Positions 45,786 to 54,590 of a stretch of DNA of 64,000 nucleotides are shown piece by piece; position 1 is the first letter of the stretch, and the number at the start of each line of letters is the position of its first letter. The translations under genes were made by a program, and so were the position numbers. The stretch is from Gilvimarinus xylanilyticus (GTDB lineage Bacteria > Pseudomonadota > Gammaproteobacteria > Pseudomonadales > Cellvibrionaceae). The notes under the pieces were generated by a model. The model saw only the letters and a program-made list of their open reading frames with translations, did no database searches and was not told where the DNA came from. The stretch spans positions 124,001 to 188,000 of the forward strand of contig NZ_JAMFTH010000002.1 in NCBI RefSeq assembly GCF_024195295.1, read 5' to 3'.

Positions 45786-46985
45786 TTAAGGGTTTAGCGG
45801 TTGCAGCTGGGTATGCTGGCGGGTTTGCATTTGCTGCAAGGCGCGGCGATAAGCGTCCAGTTGGGCAACCAAATCGGTGTTGGACTGAACCTTGGCTCGG
45901 GGAAGATAGATTCGCTGCTCCAACGCCAGCATTAAGGCGCTAAACTCTTTTTGCCGTTGATGTTGGTCTCGGTACTGGACGGGCCAGCAATGATGCCATT
46001 GGTGTAAAGCTTGTTCGCTGGCGCGCTCGGGTTTTGCCAGAGCGTGGCGGGCGCGTCGAAAGCGCGCCGGCTCGGTTTGCAAATAGGCGTTATATTGTTT
46101 TCTCAGCCATAGGCCCAGCAGCGCCAAAACCAGTAATCCCACCAGCGCCAGCACAGCATAAAAGAGTTTTTGCAGTGCCGTGGCCGGGGGCTTGGCAGCC
46201 TCAAACACGGTGCCCTCGGCAACCACTTCAACTATCTCGCCAGAACTGGGTTGATAGTAGCGCAGCGCTATATCGGCAAATGGAACCCGCCCCGAGGCTT
46301 TAACCAGAACATCCTGTTGCTCGGTGCGTACACCATTGACTCGATCACCTTCGACTTCATCTTGACTCACCGGGCTCTGCTGATAAGACGACACTGACTC
46401 ATCTTCCAACGCCTTAAGCAAGGGCGGCAAAAACAAGGATGAACTGCCGCTGACGCGCACGGTTAACGAGCGGCTGACACTATCGCCCACCGTTAACTGA
46501 TCCGGTGCGCTGAACGATTGCTCGAACCTAATATCCTCGGCAATAATCAACGGCTGCAAACTCTGCGCAGCGGGAGGAACATAAGCATTAAAAATAACCG
46601 GCGGGGGAGTCACCTCAAGGTTCTGCGGCTTTCCATCCTCGCCACTATAGTGCAACTTTAACGTCGGAAAGTTTAAGGTAAAACTGCCCGCCGTCATGGG
46701 CACCACCGTATAGTCTTTGACAATACCGGACCAGGTTTGACCGTTAACACTTTCCGATACTGGATAAGAGCTTTTGTTACCCGCGAGACTGATAATGTTC
46801 ACCGCCTCGACCTCATCAAAATAAACCGACTGGGTAAACCAGGTGGGCACCAACACCTTGACCGATAGAGTGTTCAGCTGCCCAACCATAACCTGTTCGT
46901 CTTTTACCGACGAGCTCACCCGGGGTTCAGCCAGCGCAGACAAGCAGAAAAATCCGAGCAATAGGGACAAAATCCATCTATTCAT
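45786..46985 (-). CDS. BatD-like protein (aerotolerance operon family)
   Basis: 399 residues with a signal peptide (cleaved after LSALA, about 19), an Ig-like beta-rich periplasmic part (about 20-275) and one membrane helix (about 280-305: LFYAVLALVGLLVLALLGLWL). A basic cytoplasmic tail follows. The layout is that of BatD proteins, which accompany the VWA proteins BatA and BatB. The start ATG overlaps the BatB/TPR gene end by 8 bp. Last gene of the MoxR-Bat operon. Confidence 0.8.
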   Translation of the reverse strand: MNRWILSLLLGFFCLSALAEPRVSSSVKDEQVMVGQLNTLSVKVLVPTWFTQSVYFDEVEAVNIISLAGNKSSYPVSESVNGQTWSGIVKDYTVVPMTAGSFTLNFPTLKLHYSGEDGKPQNLEVTPPPVIFNAYVPPAAQSLQPLIIAEDIRFEQSFSAPDQLTVGDSVSRSLTVRVSGSSSLFLPPLLKALEDESVSSYQQSPVSQDEVEGDRVNGVRTEQQDVLVKASGRVPFADIALRYYQPSSGEIVEVVAEGTVFEAAKPPATALQKLFYAVLALVGLLVLALLGLWLRKQYNAYLQTEPARFRRARHALAKPERASEQALHQWHHCWPVQYRDQHQRQKEFSALMLALEQRIYLPRAKVQSNTDLVAQLDAYRRALQQMQTRQHTQLQPLNP

Positions 46986-48588
46986 TAGCGTCACCTACCG
47001 GATTATTCGCCTCGTTGGCAAACTTGGCCGAGAGAAAATCACTCATATCCGAGTCCACACTGCGCATCCACTTTTCCCGCGCATCTTCCGACAGGGTATC
47101 GCCCACCTGATACTGCTGCGACTTACCCGTTTGCTCCTCGGGCTTGGCCTGTCTATCGTCTACCTCCAGCGAGATACTCTGCTCGGCATCAATATTCTCG
47201 CCGGCATCAATCAACTCCTGGATTATCGCCTGAGTGATGGCGAGGTTGCGCTCGGCCTTGGCAAAACCGGGCTGTTCTTTTAACACCTGCTGGTAGGCGG
47301 CCACGGCGCCGTAATATTGGTGGGCTTTTAGCAGCGCATTGGCGCGATTGTACATAGCCTCTAGCGTGCCAATGGTCGCAAATAAATTGGCGGCTTGATT
47401 GTATTTTCCCTCTTCATAAAGCGCGGTGGCTTTCCACATAGGGTCGGCAAATGCTTGCGCCGCCCGCTCAAAATGATTTTTCTGAAACTGCCAATAGCCC
47501 TGCTGATCGGGCGTAACAAACCAATCCAGAACATCGGCGCGCGCCGTTTGCGGCTGCATGGCAAAACCGATAAACAGTGCCACCAACACCGGGGCCGCGC
47601 CGCGCGAGCCAATCTGAGCACCGGTGGAGGTAAAACCTTTGCGAAACCACAGCGCCATCAACCCCAACACCGGCCAGATAAAATACCAAGCCATATCTTG
47701 ATAGGGAGCGTTAGGGTTATTGCGCAGAGCCTCGCGCCGCAACTCGCGCACAGCGCTATCCAGCGCCAATAAATCCTGATTGTTAAGCGTAACCTTTTGT
47801 GTAATCACTTGATCCAACTCGGCCGCAATAGTCGGGTTGAGCGCAAAATTCAAAGCCTGGCCACTGTCATCGCTCTGATAAGCGCCGCTATCGCTGACAA
47901 TAACGCCGCCCTGTTCGGTGGCGAACTGCCACCAGATAAAAGGTGTCTCACTCTGATTTAATTTCTCCACCTCGCCCGGTTGCAGATTATCGGCCATTAA
48001 AATCACCACGCCCTCACCGGCGCGCTCAACCTCCTGCGCGGCCAGCTCAATGGCGGCGGCCGCGTCGTCGGCGCCCAGCGAAGCGTTATTGGGCATAATG
48101 TCCGGGCTCAAAGCTTCGACAAACGGCTGGAAAACGCGATTGTCTTCGGTCATGGGCAAAACTTTATGACTGCTGTCGGCGTAGACAATCAGTGCGGTTT
48201 TGGCCCCCGCGCGAAACGAGAGTAAATCGGTAATTTTTTGTTTGGCCCGGGTCAGACGATTGGGCTGAAGGTCGTTAGCCAGCATGGTCTGCCCGAGCTT
48301 AAGTACCAGTACCACTGGCGGCGATTTCTCAGCTTCGTCAACCGCTTTGTACCAGGCGGGGCCAGCGGCGGCGAACACTAATAGAAAAGCGATTACCGCC
48401 ACCAAGTCTACCGGCTTGAACTTATCAAGTAAGCTCTGGCGCGGAGTTAATGCTTTAACCAAATGCGGAGCAATGGTCTTTTGCCAGTTGGCTTTGCTGA
48501 TCAAGCGACGGCGCAAAGCCCAATAAAGTAGTGCCAGTATGGGCAATGCCAACAATAAGGCGGGACGCAAAAAATGGAAATCAAACAT
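46978..48588 (-). CDS. BatB/BatC-like VWA-TPR fusion protein with degenerate MIDAS
   Basis: 536 residues: two N-terminal membrane helices (about 8-25, 60-78), a VWA domain (about 90-270), another helix (about 300-320), then TPR repeats (about 370-460) and an acidic C-terminus. A BatB MIDAS motif DxSxS should follow PPVVLVL, but here it reads K97-L-G-Q-T101. The later TDG site reads ADN. Metal binding is therefore unlikely, unlike in the neighbouring BatA. The TPR part corresponds to BatC. The ATG overlaps the batA stop by 8 bp, with ggagcg upstream. Confidence 0.88.
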   Translation of the reverse strand: MFDFHFLRPALLLALPILALLYWALRRRLISKANWQKTIAPHLVKALTPRQSLLDKFKPVDLVAVIAFLLVFAAAGPAWYKAVDEAEKSPPVVLVLKLGQTMLANDLQPNRLTRAKQKITDLLSFRAGAKTALIVYADSSHKVLPMTEDNRVFQPFVEALSPDIMPNNASLGADDAAAAIELAAQEVERAGEGVVILMADNLQPGEVEKLNQSETPFIWWQFATEQGGVIVSDSGAYQSDDSGQALNFALNPTIAAELDQVITQKVTLNNQDLLALDSAVRELRREALRNNPNAPYQDMAWYFIWPVLGLMALWFRKGFTSTGAQIGSRGAAPVLVALFIGFAMQPQTARADVLDWFVTPDQQGYWQFQKNHFERAAQAFADPMWKATALYEEGKYNQAANLFATIGTLEAMYNRANALLKAHQYYGAVAAYQQVLKEQPGFAKAERNLAITQAIIQELIDAGENIDAEQSISLEVDDRQAKPEEQTGKSQQYQVGDTLSEDAREKWMRSVDSDMSDFLSAKFANEANNPVGDANE

Positions 48589-49570
48589 GACGGCGCTCCA
48601 GCATCAGCACACGAATAAAACTGATGAAAAACGACAGAATGAACATCCCCAGAGCCGCTACCAGTGGGTAAACGAGTAATGCCTGCTCGCTGCGTTGCAC
48701 AGGTTTTTCGCTGGTGGTGGCAGCAATTTTATCAATTTCAGTGTAAATACGACCGAGAGCATCGGAGTCTTGGGCGGAATAAAATGCACCGCTGGTAATC
48801 TCGGAAATCTTGCGTAAAGTGTCAAAGTCTACCCGGTACTGGCCTTCACCGTTTTCGTCACCGATACCGATGGTGAAAATTTTCACTCCGTCTTCGGCGG
48901 CAATATGCGCAGCATTTAAGGGCGACATACGCGAACCGGTGTCGGCGCCATCGGTCAGTAAAATTAACACCCGGTCTTCTACCTGGGAGGATTCAAAGTG
49001 TTTGATCGCCAAACCAATAGCATCGCCAATGGCGGTATGTGGCCCGGCAATAGAAACCGCCGATTCGCGCAAAATTTCTTCAGCGCTGGCCAAATCCTGG
49101 GTAAAAGGCACCTGCAGATAGGCGCGGGTACCGAACACAATCAAACCAATGCGATCTTCGCGGCGGTCGCGAATGTATTGCGACACCACATTTTTGACGG
49201 CCTGCAAACGCTGTATTTTCGCGCCGCTGGCATCGGGAAAATCCTGCTCATCCATGGAGCCGGACAAATCAATTGCCAGCATAATATCGCGGCTAATCAC
49301 TTTTTCCTGAACAGGCGCCCCCAATTTCACCGGCTCGGCCAAAGCCAACACCAGCAACGCCCAGATCAGCAATCCCGCAACAATATCCCACACCGGTTTA
49401 CCAAACACCTGGCTGCCCGCCCCTACCCGCGCACCGGAAACCTCGGCGGCCAGATTAAAAAACGGAATGCGTATCGCCAGAGCGCGCTGGCGCAGCGCGG
49501 GTAAAAGCCAATACACCAATAATGGCAACGGTAAAAGTGCCAGCAGCCATAGGTGCTTAAAGACAATCAT
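48581..49570 (-). CDS. BatA-like VWA membrane protein
   Basis: 329 residues. An N-terminal helix (HLWLLALLPLPLLVYWLLPAL) and a second (IVAGLLIWALLVLALAEPV) precede a VWA domain with an intact MIDAS, MLAIDLSGSMDEQDFPD (DxSxS), and ILLTDGADTGSR. A C-terminal helix ends the protein. The ATG at 49570 overlaps the DUF4381 stop (ATGA). Bat proteins were tied to oxygen tolerance in Bacteroides, but their mechanism is not established. Confidence 0.92.
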   Translation of the reverse strand: MIVFKHLWLLALLPLPLLVYWLLPALRQRALAIRIPFFNLAAEVSGARVGAGSQVFGKPVWDIVAGLLIWALLVLALAEPVKLGAPVQEKVISRDIMLAIDLSGSMDEQDFPDASGAKIQRLQAVKNVVSQYIRDRREDRIGLIVFGTRAYLQVPFTQDLASAEEILRESAVSIAGPHTAIGDAIGLAIKHFESSQVEDRVLILLTDGADTGSRMSPLNAAHIAAEDGVKIFTIGIGDENGEGQYRVDFDTLRKISEITSGAFYSAQDSDALGRIYTEIDKIAATTSEKPVQRSEQALLVYPLVAALGMFILSFFISFIRVLMLERRHV

Positions 49571-50046
49571 GGCACCGCCTTGTAATTTTGCAGCCAATAA
49601 ATAGCCTGCTGCTTAAGTGCCTGAGGATCAAACTCGTCGCTGTCGCGCAAACGATAGAAATTGGTAAAGGTAACCTGATGATCGGCCCGTGCGTTTAAAT
49701 ACTCACACCACTGCTCGCCCGTCAGCGCTGCTATTTCGCTGCGGGGTACATGGCTCAACAGGCAGCGCTTGAGAATCGCGCTGATATCGAGCGGGCTGTA
49801 ATCGTCATTCAGCGCCTGGACCTCGGCAATGGCGTACAGGCGATAGCGGTTTTGATAACGCCGGTAATAGTGGCGCCCCGCCATAATCGCCACGATCAAT
49901 AAGATGGTACCCAGCAATACCCACCAACCCGGCCCCTGGGGAAACATGGAGACGGGTTCGGCGGGCTCCAGCGGTTCCATCAATTCGAACAGCTGATAAA
50001 TCTCCAGCCCTTCTAAATCCCTGTTATCCATGGCCCCGTCACTCAT
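49567..50046 (-). CDS. DUF4381 membrane protein
   Basis: 159 residues with one membrane helix (about 36-55: GWWVLLGTILLIVAIMAGRHYY) followed by a cytoplasmic helical domain (RYRLYAIAEVQALNDDYSPLDISAILKRCLLSHVPRSEIAALTGEQW). DUF4381 proteins sit between the DUF58 and BatA genes in these operons, as here. Its job is unknown. Strong ggaga ribosome site. Confidence 0.88.
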   Translation of the reverse strand: MSDGAMDNRDLEGLEIYQLFELMEPLEPAEPVSMFPQGPGWWVLLGTILLIVAIMAGRHYYRRYQNRYRLYAIAEVQALNDDYSPLDISAILKRCLLSHVPRSEIAALTGEQWCEYLNARADHQVTFTNFYRLRDSDEFDPQALKQQAIYWLQNYKAVP

Positions 50047-50049
50047 TAT

Positions 50050-50997
50050 TTATCTCCGCACCGCCAGGGCCTCGGCCATTTGCATAAAGGTATCTTCGGC
50101 GGTGCTCAGCTCCATAACCGATAATTTCATGCGCTCACGCCAATGGCCGATTTTTTCTACCCGTTCGCTAAAGCTCGCCTGCAATTTGGCGTGGGTTTGA
50201 CGCTGGCTGGTATCCAGGGTCATTTGCAGGCGACCGTCGCTCACCACCATTTGCATGTCCGCTGGCAGCTCGCGGGCCATGGGGTCAACTACCTGCACCA
50301 GTACCACATCATTGTGAGCGCAAAGCTCGCCCAGATACACCTCGGTTTGTTCATCCACCTCGTCAAAATCGCTGATCACAATAATCAGCTGATCGTGGCC
50401 GGCACATTCTGCCGCCGTTTTAAGCGGCAGGTTTAAATGCATGGGTTGGGAAACCGGAAGGTCACAGTTAAGGGCCAGATTACAGTCGGCCAGCGCACGC
50501 ACGATTTGCTCCAGCGAGCGGGCGCGTTTGCTGGGTTTATAGGCGTGAACCTGCTCGTCGTTAAACAGTACCGCCCCCACCCGATCACCGCGCTCGAAAA
50601 TGCCGTAAGCGCAAAGCGCGGCGGCCTCGCTGGCGGTGACGGATTTCATATTGTGGGTCGAGCCAAAAAACATACTCATCCGCTGGTCCACAATCAACAG
50701 GGCCGAGCGATCTTTTTCTTCGGCGTAAACACGCACGTGGGGTTTGCCCGTGCGCGCCGTCACGCGCCAGTCTATGGTGCGAATATCATCCCCCACCCGA
50801 TAATCGCGCAGCTCTTCAAAACTTAAACCCCGCCCGCGCATTCGCGATCCATGGCGCCCGGACAAAATGCTTTTACTGTTGTGGCGGGGCAGAAAGTTGA
50901 GTTTACGCGCCCGCCGCTGCAACCCCTTAAGGTGCACAAAGTCGGTGTAGATGCGTGAATCGTGTGAACCTGCGGCGTCATTCCCTGTCGGCTTCAT
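50050..50997 (-). CDS. DUF58 VWA-like protein
   Basis: 315 residues. The DUF58 signature GRGLSFEELRDYRVGDDIRTIDWRVTARTGKPHVRVYAEE is present, followed by a VWA-type fold (SALLIVDQRMSMFFG, LIIVISDFDEVD). It partners with the upstream MoxR ATPase, which often acts as a chaperone for VWA proteins. The stop is 3 bp from the next gene. Confidence 0.92.
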   Translation of the reverse strand: MKPTGNDAAGSHDSRIYTDFVHLKGLQRRARKLNFLPRHNSKSILSGRHGSRMRGRGLSFEELRDYRVGDDIRTIDWRVTARTGKPHVRVYAEEKDRSALLIVDQRMSMFFGSTHNMKSVTASEAAALCAYGIFERGDRVGAVLFNDEQVHAYKPSKRARSLEQIVRALADCNLALNCDLPVSQPMHLNLPLKTAAECAGHDQLIIVISDFDEVDEQTEVYLGELCAHNDVVLVQVVDPMARELPADMQMVVSDGRLQMTLDTSQRQTHAKLQASFSERVEKIGHWRERMKLSVMELSTAEDTFMQMAEALAVRR

Positions 50998-51006
50998 ACT
51001 ACGCCC

Positions 51007-51984
51007 CTAAGGTAAGGCAACCAGCTCGATAATTTTGTCGATCACGCCGTCGGCGTCCAGCCCCGCCCCCTGAGCTTGATAACTTAGGGCCAAACGGTGG
51101 CGCATGACGTCTTTGGCAATGGCGCGAACATCTTCCGGGAGCACATCGGCGCGGCCATTTAACCAGGCCTGGGTGCGGGCGCATTTATCCAGCGAGATGG
51201 AAGCGCGCGGCGAAACACCAATTTCAATCCAGCCGGCAAGCTCGGCGTCGTATTTTTCGGGGGTGCGGGTAGCGTAGACCAAGTCGGCCATATAGCGGGC
51301 CATGGCGGGGTCGACGTTAACCGCCGCTATTTCCCGGCGGGCGGCAAAGATAACTTCTTGCTCGGTGCGTTCGGTTTCACTGTGGGGCTTGGTACCCTGG
51401 GCTTGTTGCTCCTCGCCGCGCACCAGCTCAATCACTTTAACTTCGTCTTCAACGCTCGGGTAGTCGATATTGACCTTCATTAAAAAGCGGTCCAGCTGCG
51501 CCTCGGGCAATGGGTAGGTACCCTCTTGCTCCACCGGGTTTTGTGTGGCCAGCACCATAAACAGCGGCTCCATGGCGTGGCTTTTTCCATTAACCGTTAT
51601 CTGCCGCTCTTCCATGGCTTCCAAAAGCGCTGACTGGACTTTGGCCGGGGCGCGGTTAATTTCATCGGCCAAGACAATATTGGCGAAAATGGGACCCGGG
51701 TCAAAGTGAAACTCTCCGCCAGCGGGAGTTTGGTGGAAGACCTCAGAACCAGTGATATCCGAGGGCAGCAGATCGGGGGTGAATTGCACCCGACTGAATT
51801 CACTTACCATATTTTTCGCCAAAGCTTTAATGGCGCGGGTTTTAGCGAGCCCGGGCAGGCCTTCAATCAGCAGGTTGCCATTGGCCAGCAGGCCAATCAA
51901 CAAGCGGTCAACGACTTCTTCCTGGCCAATAATACTGGCGGCGATGCGGGTTTTTAGTGCTTTTACTTGTTCCAGTGTATTCAT
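51007..51984 (-). CDS. MoxR family AAA+ ATPase
   Basis: 325 residues when started at the ATG 51982-51984 (MNTLEQVKALKTRIAASIIGQEEVVDRLL). Walker A GLPGLAKTR (variant of GxxGxGKT), Walker B LADEINRAPAKVQSALLEAMEE, sensor 1 LATQNPVEQEGTYPLPEAQLDRF and arginine-bearing ISPRASISLDK identify a MoxR chaperone. It probably remodels the VWA proteins encoded after it. The frame extends to 52071 antisense-free but without a start signal. The gene follows the cytochrome gene by 16 bp. Confidence 0.93.
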   Translation of the reverse strand: MNTLEQVKALKTRIAASIIGQEEVVDRLLIGLLANGNLLIEGLPGLAKTRAIKALAKNMVSEFSRVQFTPDLLPSDITGSEVFHQTPAGGEFHFDPGPIFANIVLADEINRAPAKVQSALLEAMEERQITVNGKSHAMEPLFMVLATQNPVEQEGTYPLPEAQLDRFLMKVNIDYPSVEDEVKVIELVRGEEQQAQGTKPHSETERTEQEVIFAARREIAAVNVDPAMARYMADLVYATRTPEKYDAELAGWIEIGVSPRASISLDKCARTQAWLNGRADVLPEDVRAIAKDVMRHRLALSYQAQGAGLDADGVIDKIIELVALP

Positions 51985-52000
51985 ACCAACTCTTTCAACC

Positions 52001-54292
52001 TCAATCCTTTTGCTGCTGTTGCAGTTGTCGCACCATTTGCTGAATTTGCTGATTGCCCGGCACCAGGGCATTCAGTTTTTGTGCGTAAAACAAAGCGCGG
52101 TCGTACTGATTATTACTGGCGTACAGCTGCGACAGAGTATAGCTCATGTCGGGGTTGCCTGGCTCGAGCTCGTAAGCTTTTTGCAACTGCACGATGGCGT
52201 CGGGGATACGCCCCCTATCCTGCAACAACAAGCCATAGGTGTAAACAAAATTAGCACTGGCCTCTGGCCCACTCGCAGCCGCTTTTAATGCCGGTAGCGC
52301 GCTGGGTTTATCGCCCCGACGGATATAGCTCATAGCCAGGGCGTAGTGAACGGCGGGCGCTTCGGCGTTTATCGCTAACGCCTGCTCTAGCACTTTTTGC
52401 ACCTGGGCCTCGTCCTGACGAATTCGATATAAATCGGCCAGATTGACATAGGCGGGCATAAAAATCGGCTCAATTTCAATCGCTTTGCGATAGTGTTTTT
52501 CGGCATTGCGCGAGCGCCCCAGCTCTTGCTCCAAATTGCCCAGATTAGTGTGCGCGAAGCCTCGGTCGGCTTGATAAGCCTGCACATCGCGATACTCGTC
52601 CAGCGCCTTACGCAGCCGCGCACTGTCGGCTTTATTGAGCGCCGTCTCTGACGGCTGCACCAGCATACGCGCCAGCGAGCGGGCCGCCTGGGTGCGAATC
52701 GGCAAGTGGGGGTCATCCAATAGTTCATTCAGCATACGCCACTTATCCGGTGCTGGGTAAGCCGATGCCGCCTCAATCGCCCCCTGACGCTTTAGCGGGT
52801 CTTCATCGCGTACCGCGCGGACAATGGCGACCACCGCATTTTGCCCAGGCGTGGCGGCCATACGGTGCAGGGCCGAGGCACGAATAATATCCGGGTAGCG
52901 CGGGTCCTGGGCGATTTTAGTCAGCTCTTGGCCGGCGTCGGCCGCGACGGTATCGCCCTTGCGAAAGGCGGTGGCGAAATGCTCACTGCCCAGATATTGG
53001 CTGTCTGGGTGCCACTGGCGAATCTGCGTCTCGGACCACTGGGCGGTTTTATCGGTATGGCAACCGTTACAGGCGTTGGGGACATCAAGACTCTGGGTTA
53101 AATCCGGGCGGGGCACTTTAAAGCTGTGGTCCCGGCGCGGATCAATCTGCATATAAGTAGTGGCGGGCATATGACAGTCCACACAGGCACTGCCACTAGT
53201 GCCCAGCACATGGCCGTGGTGCTTTTTGTTCTCGTAAATGTTTTGAGTATGGCACTGGGTGCACACTTGATTGCCCGGCAGCTTTAGCTGCCCCGAGTGG
53301 GGGTTGTGGCAGTTGGTACAGGTAACGCCAGCCTCGTGCATTTTGCTTTGCAAGAAAGAGCCCCAGACATAGTCTTCGTCCCATATCTGGCCGTCGGCGT
53401 GGTAAAGCTCTGCGGTGATAAGCGCGGGCTGGAAAGTATTGTGGTAATCGTCGGGCGCTTGGCTGTCTGATAATGCCGAGCGGCGCGAGTGACAGCTGGC
53501 GCACACCTGCACTTGGCGGCTGGGTTTAATCTCGCCAATCGCCTGCATTAAGCCCTGATCATTCTCGCGAAACAGTGGCGTTTTGCTACCGATATAGGTG
53601 CTGTAGCCTTTATCAGCAATGGATTTATCACCCTCAGCCCACTTAAGATGCTGCTCGGCACTGCCGTGACACGCAGCGCAACTGACATTCACCGCCGAGT
53701 AAGTGGAGTGGTAGGACTGACTTTCTAAATCAAAGCCTTTGCGATAATCAGTGGAGTGACAATCGGCGCACATCTGGTTCCAGTTTTGCCCCATATTGGA
53801 CCAGTGGAACTCGTCGCTCGGGGTTTGCTCGGGGTGCAACACAAACCAGCGCTGCCCACCGTCATCTTGGGGGCGGCTGTCCCAGGCAAAGGGGAAGAAC
53901 TGATATTTACCCTTGCCCGCGTCGAACATATATTGCTGCAGCGGCTCGTAACCAAAGGTATAGGCAACCGCCAGGGTTTGCATCTTGCCATCAAGCCCCG
54001 GCATAGCGATAAACAGCTGTTCTCCCCGGCGGGTAAAGGTCGCCTTCTTACCCTGGTAGCTCAATGATTGATTATCGAAATTTCCCAAGGCCGTTTGCGG
54101 CGTGGCGGGCTCCATCGCGTGAAAATGATGGGATTGCTGCCAGTCTTTTACTTGTTCGGCGTGACAGTTGGCGCATTTTACATCGGCCGTTTCGGCAAAA
54201 GCAGCAATAGTGTGCAGCGAGGCGAAAACACCCATCAGCAATAACCACACGAATTTCCCTAAACGCCTACCCGGCTGTCGTCCTACTGTCAC
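52001..54292 (-). CDS. Octaheme cytochrome c with HEAT and TPR repeats
   Basis: 763 residues with a signal peptide (cleaved after FAETA, about 33-35). Eight CXXCH heme sites are seen: CANCH, CADCH, CAACH, CASCH, CTNCH, CTQCH, CVDCH and CNGCH, all in the first 425 residues. This part resembles cytochrome c554-like multiheme proteins. A HEAT-like region (about 430-560) and TPR repeats (about 570-750) follow. It should be periplasmic and electron-carrying, with the repeats for protein contact. The redox partner is not encoded nearby. It precedes the MoxR-Bat operon by 16 bp. Confidence 0.9.
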   Translation of the reverse strand: MTVGRQPGRRLGKFVWLLLMGVFASLHTIAAFAETADVKCANCHAEQVKDWQQSHHFHAMEPATPQTALGNFDNQSLSYQGKKATFTRRGEQLFIAMPGLDGKMQTLAVAYTFGYEPLQQYMFDAGKGKYQFFPFAWDSRPQDDGGQRWFVLHPEQTPSDEFHWSNMGQNWNQMCADCHSTDYRKGFDLESQSYHSTYSAVNVSCAACHGSAEQHLKWAEGDKSIADKGYSTYIGSKTPLFRENDQGLMQAIGEIKPSRQVQVCASCHSRRSALSDSQAPDDYHNTFQPALITAELYHADGQIWDEDYVWGSFLQSKMHEAGVTCTNCHNPHSGQLKLPGNQVCTQCHTQNIYENKKHHGHVLGTSGSACVDCHMPATTYMQIDPRRDHSFKVPRPDLTQSLDVPNACNGCHTDKTAQWSETQIRQWHPDSQYLGSEHFATAFRKGDTVAADAGQELTKIAQDPRYPDIIRASALHRMAATPGQNAVVAIVRAVRDEDPLKRQGAIEAASAYPAPDKWRMLNELLDDPHLPIRTQAARSLARMLVQPSETALNKADSARLRKALDEYRDVQAYQADRGFAHTNLGNLEQELGRSRNAEKHYRKAIEIEPIFMPAYVNLADLYRIRQDEAQVQKVLEQALAINAEAPAVHYALAMSYIRRGDKPSALPALKAAASGPEASANFVYTYGLLLQDRGRIPDAIVQLQKAYELEPGNPDMSYTLSQLYASNNQYDRALFYAQKLNALVPGNQQIQQMVRQLQQQQKD

Positions 54293-54590
54293 ACTTGGCC
54301 TCTTTAATATTTTAACTTTTGCATTTCACGGTTGCGGTATTTTGGCACAGCCGCGACAAGTAAATACAGCGGCGTTCAAGCAAGCACAATAAAGTGACAA
54401 ACGCGTGAACCGTAAAAAGCTTAGAATCTCTTGGGGTTAACGTAATTTAGGCTATATACTCAATGATCCTGAGGCGATCAGTGTCCGTACTTAAGGACAG
54501 TGCTCACCGCACAGAATAGGCAAGATGAAGGAGCGTGCCGATGGTTCGCGCATTTATCTGCCACCCTGCCACAACTAAAGGAGTTAGAAC

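Noticed and set aside
52001-52071. Start of moxR at 52071
   Set aside because: The extra segment is antisense to the cytochrome's C-terminal coding region in another frame and lacks start signals; the ATG at 51984 gives the usual MoxR N-terminus.
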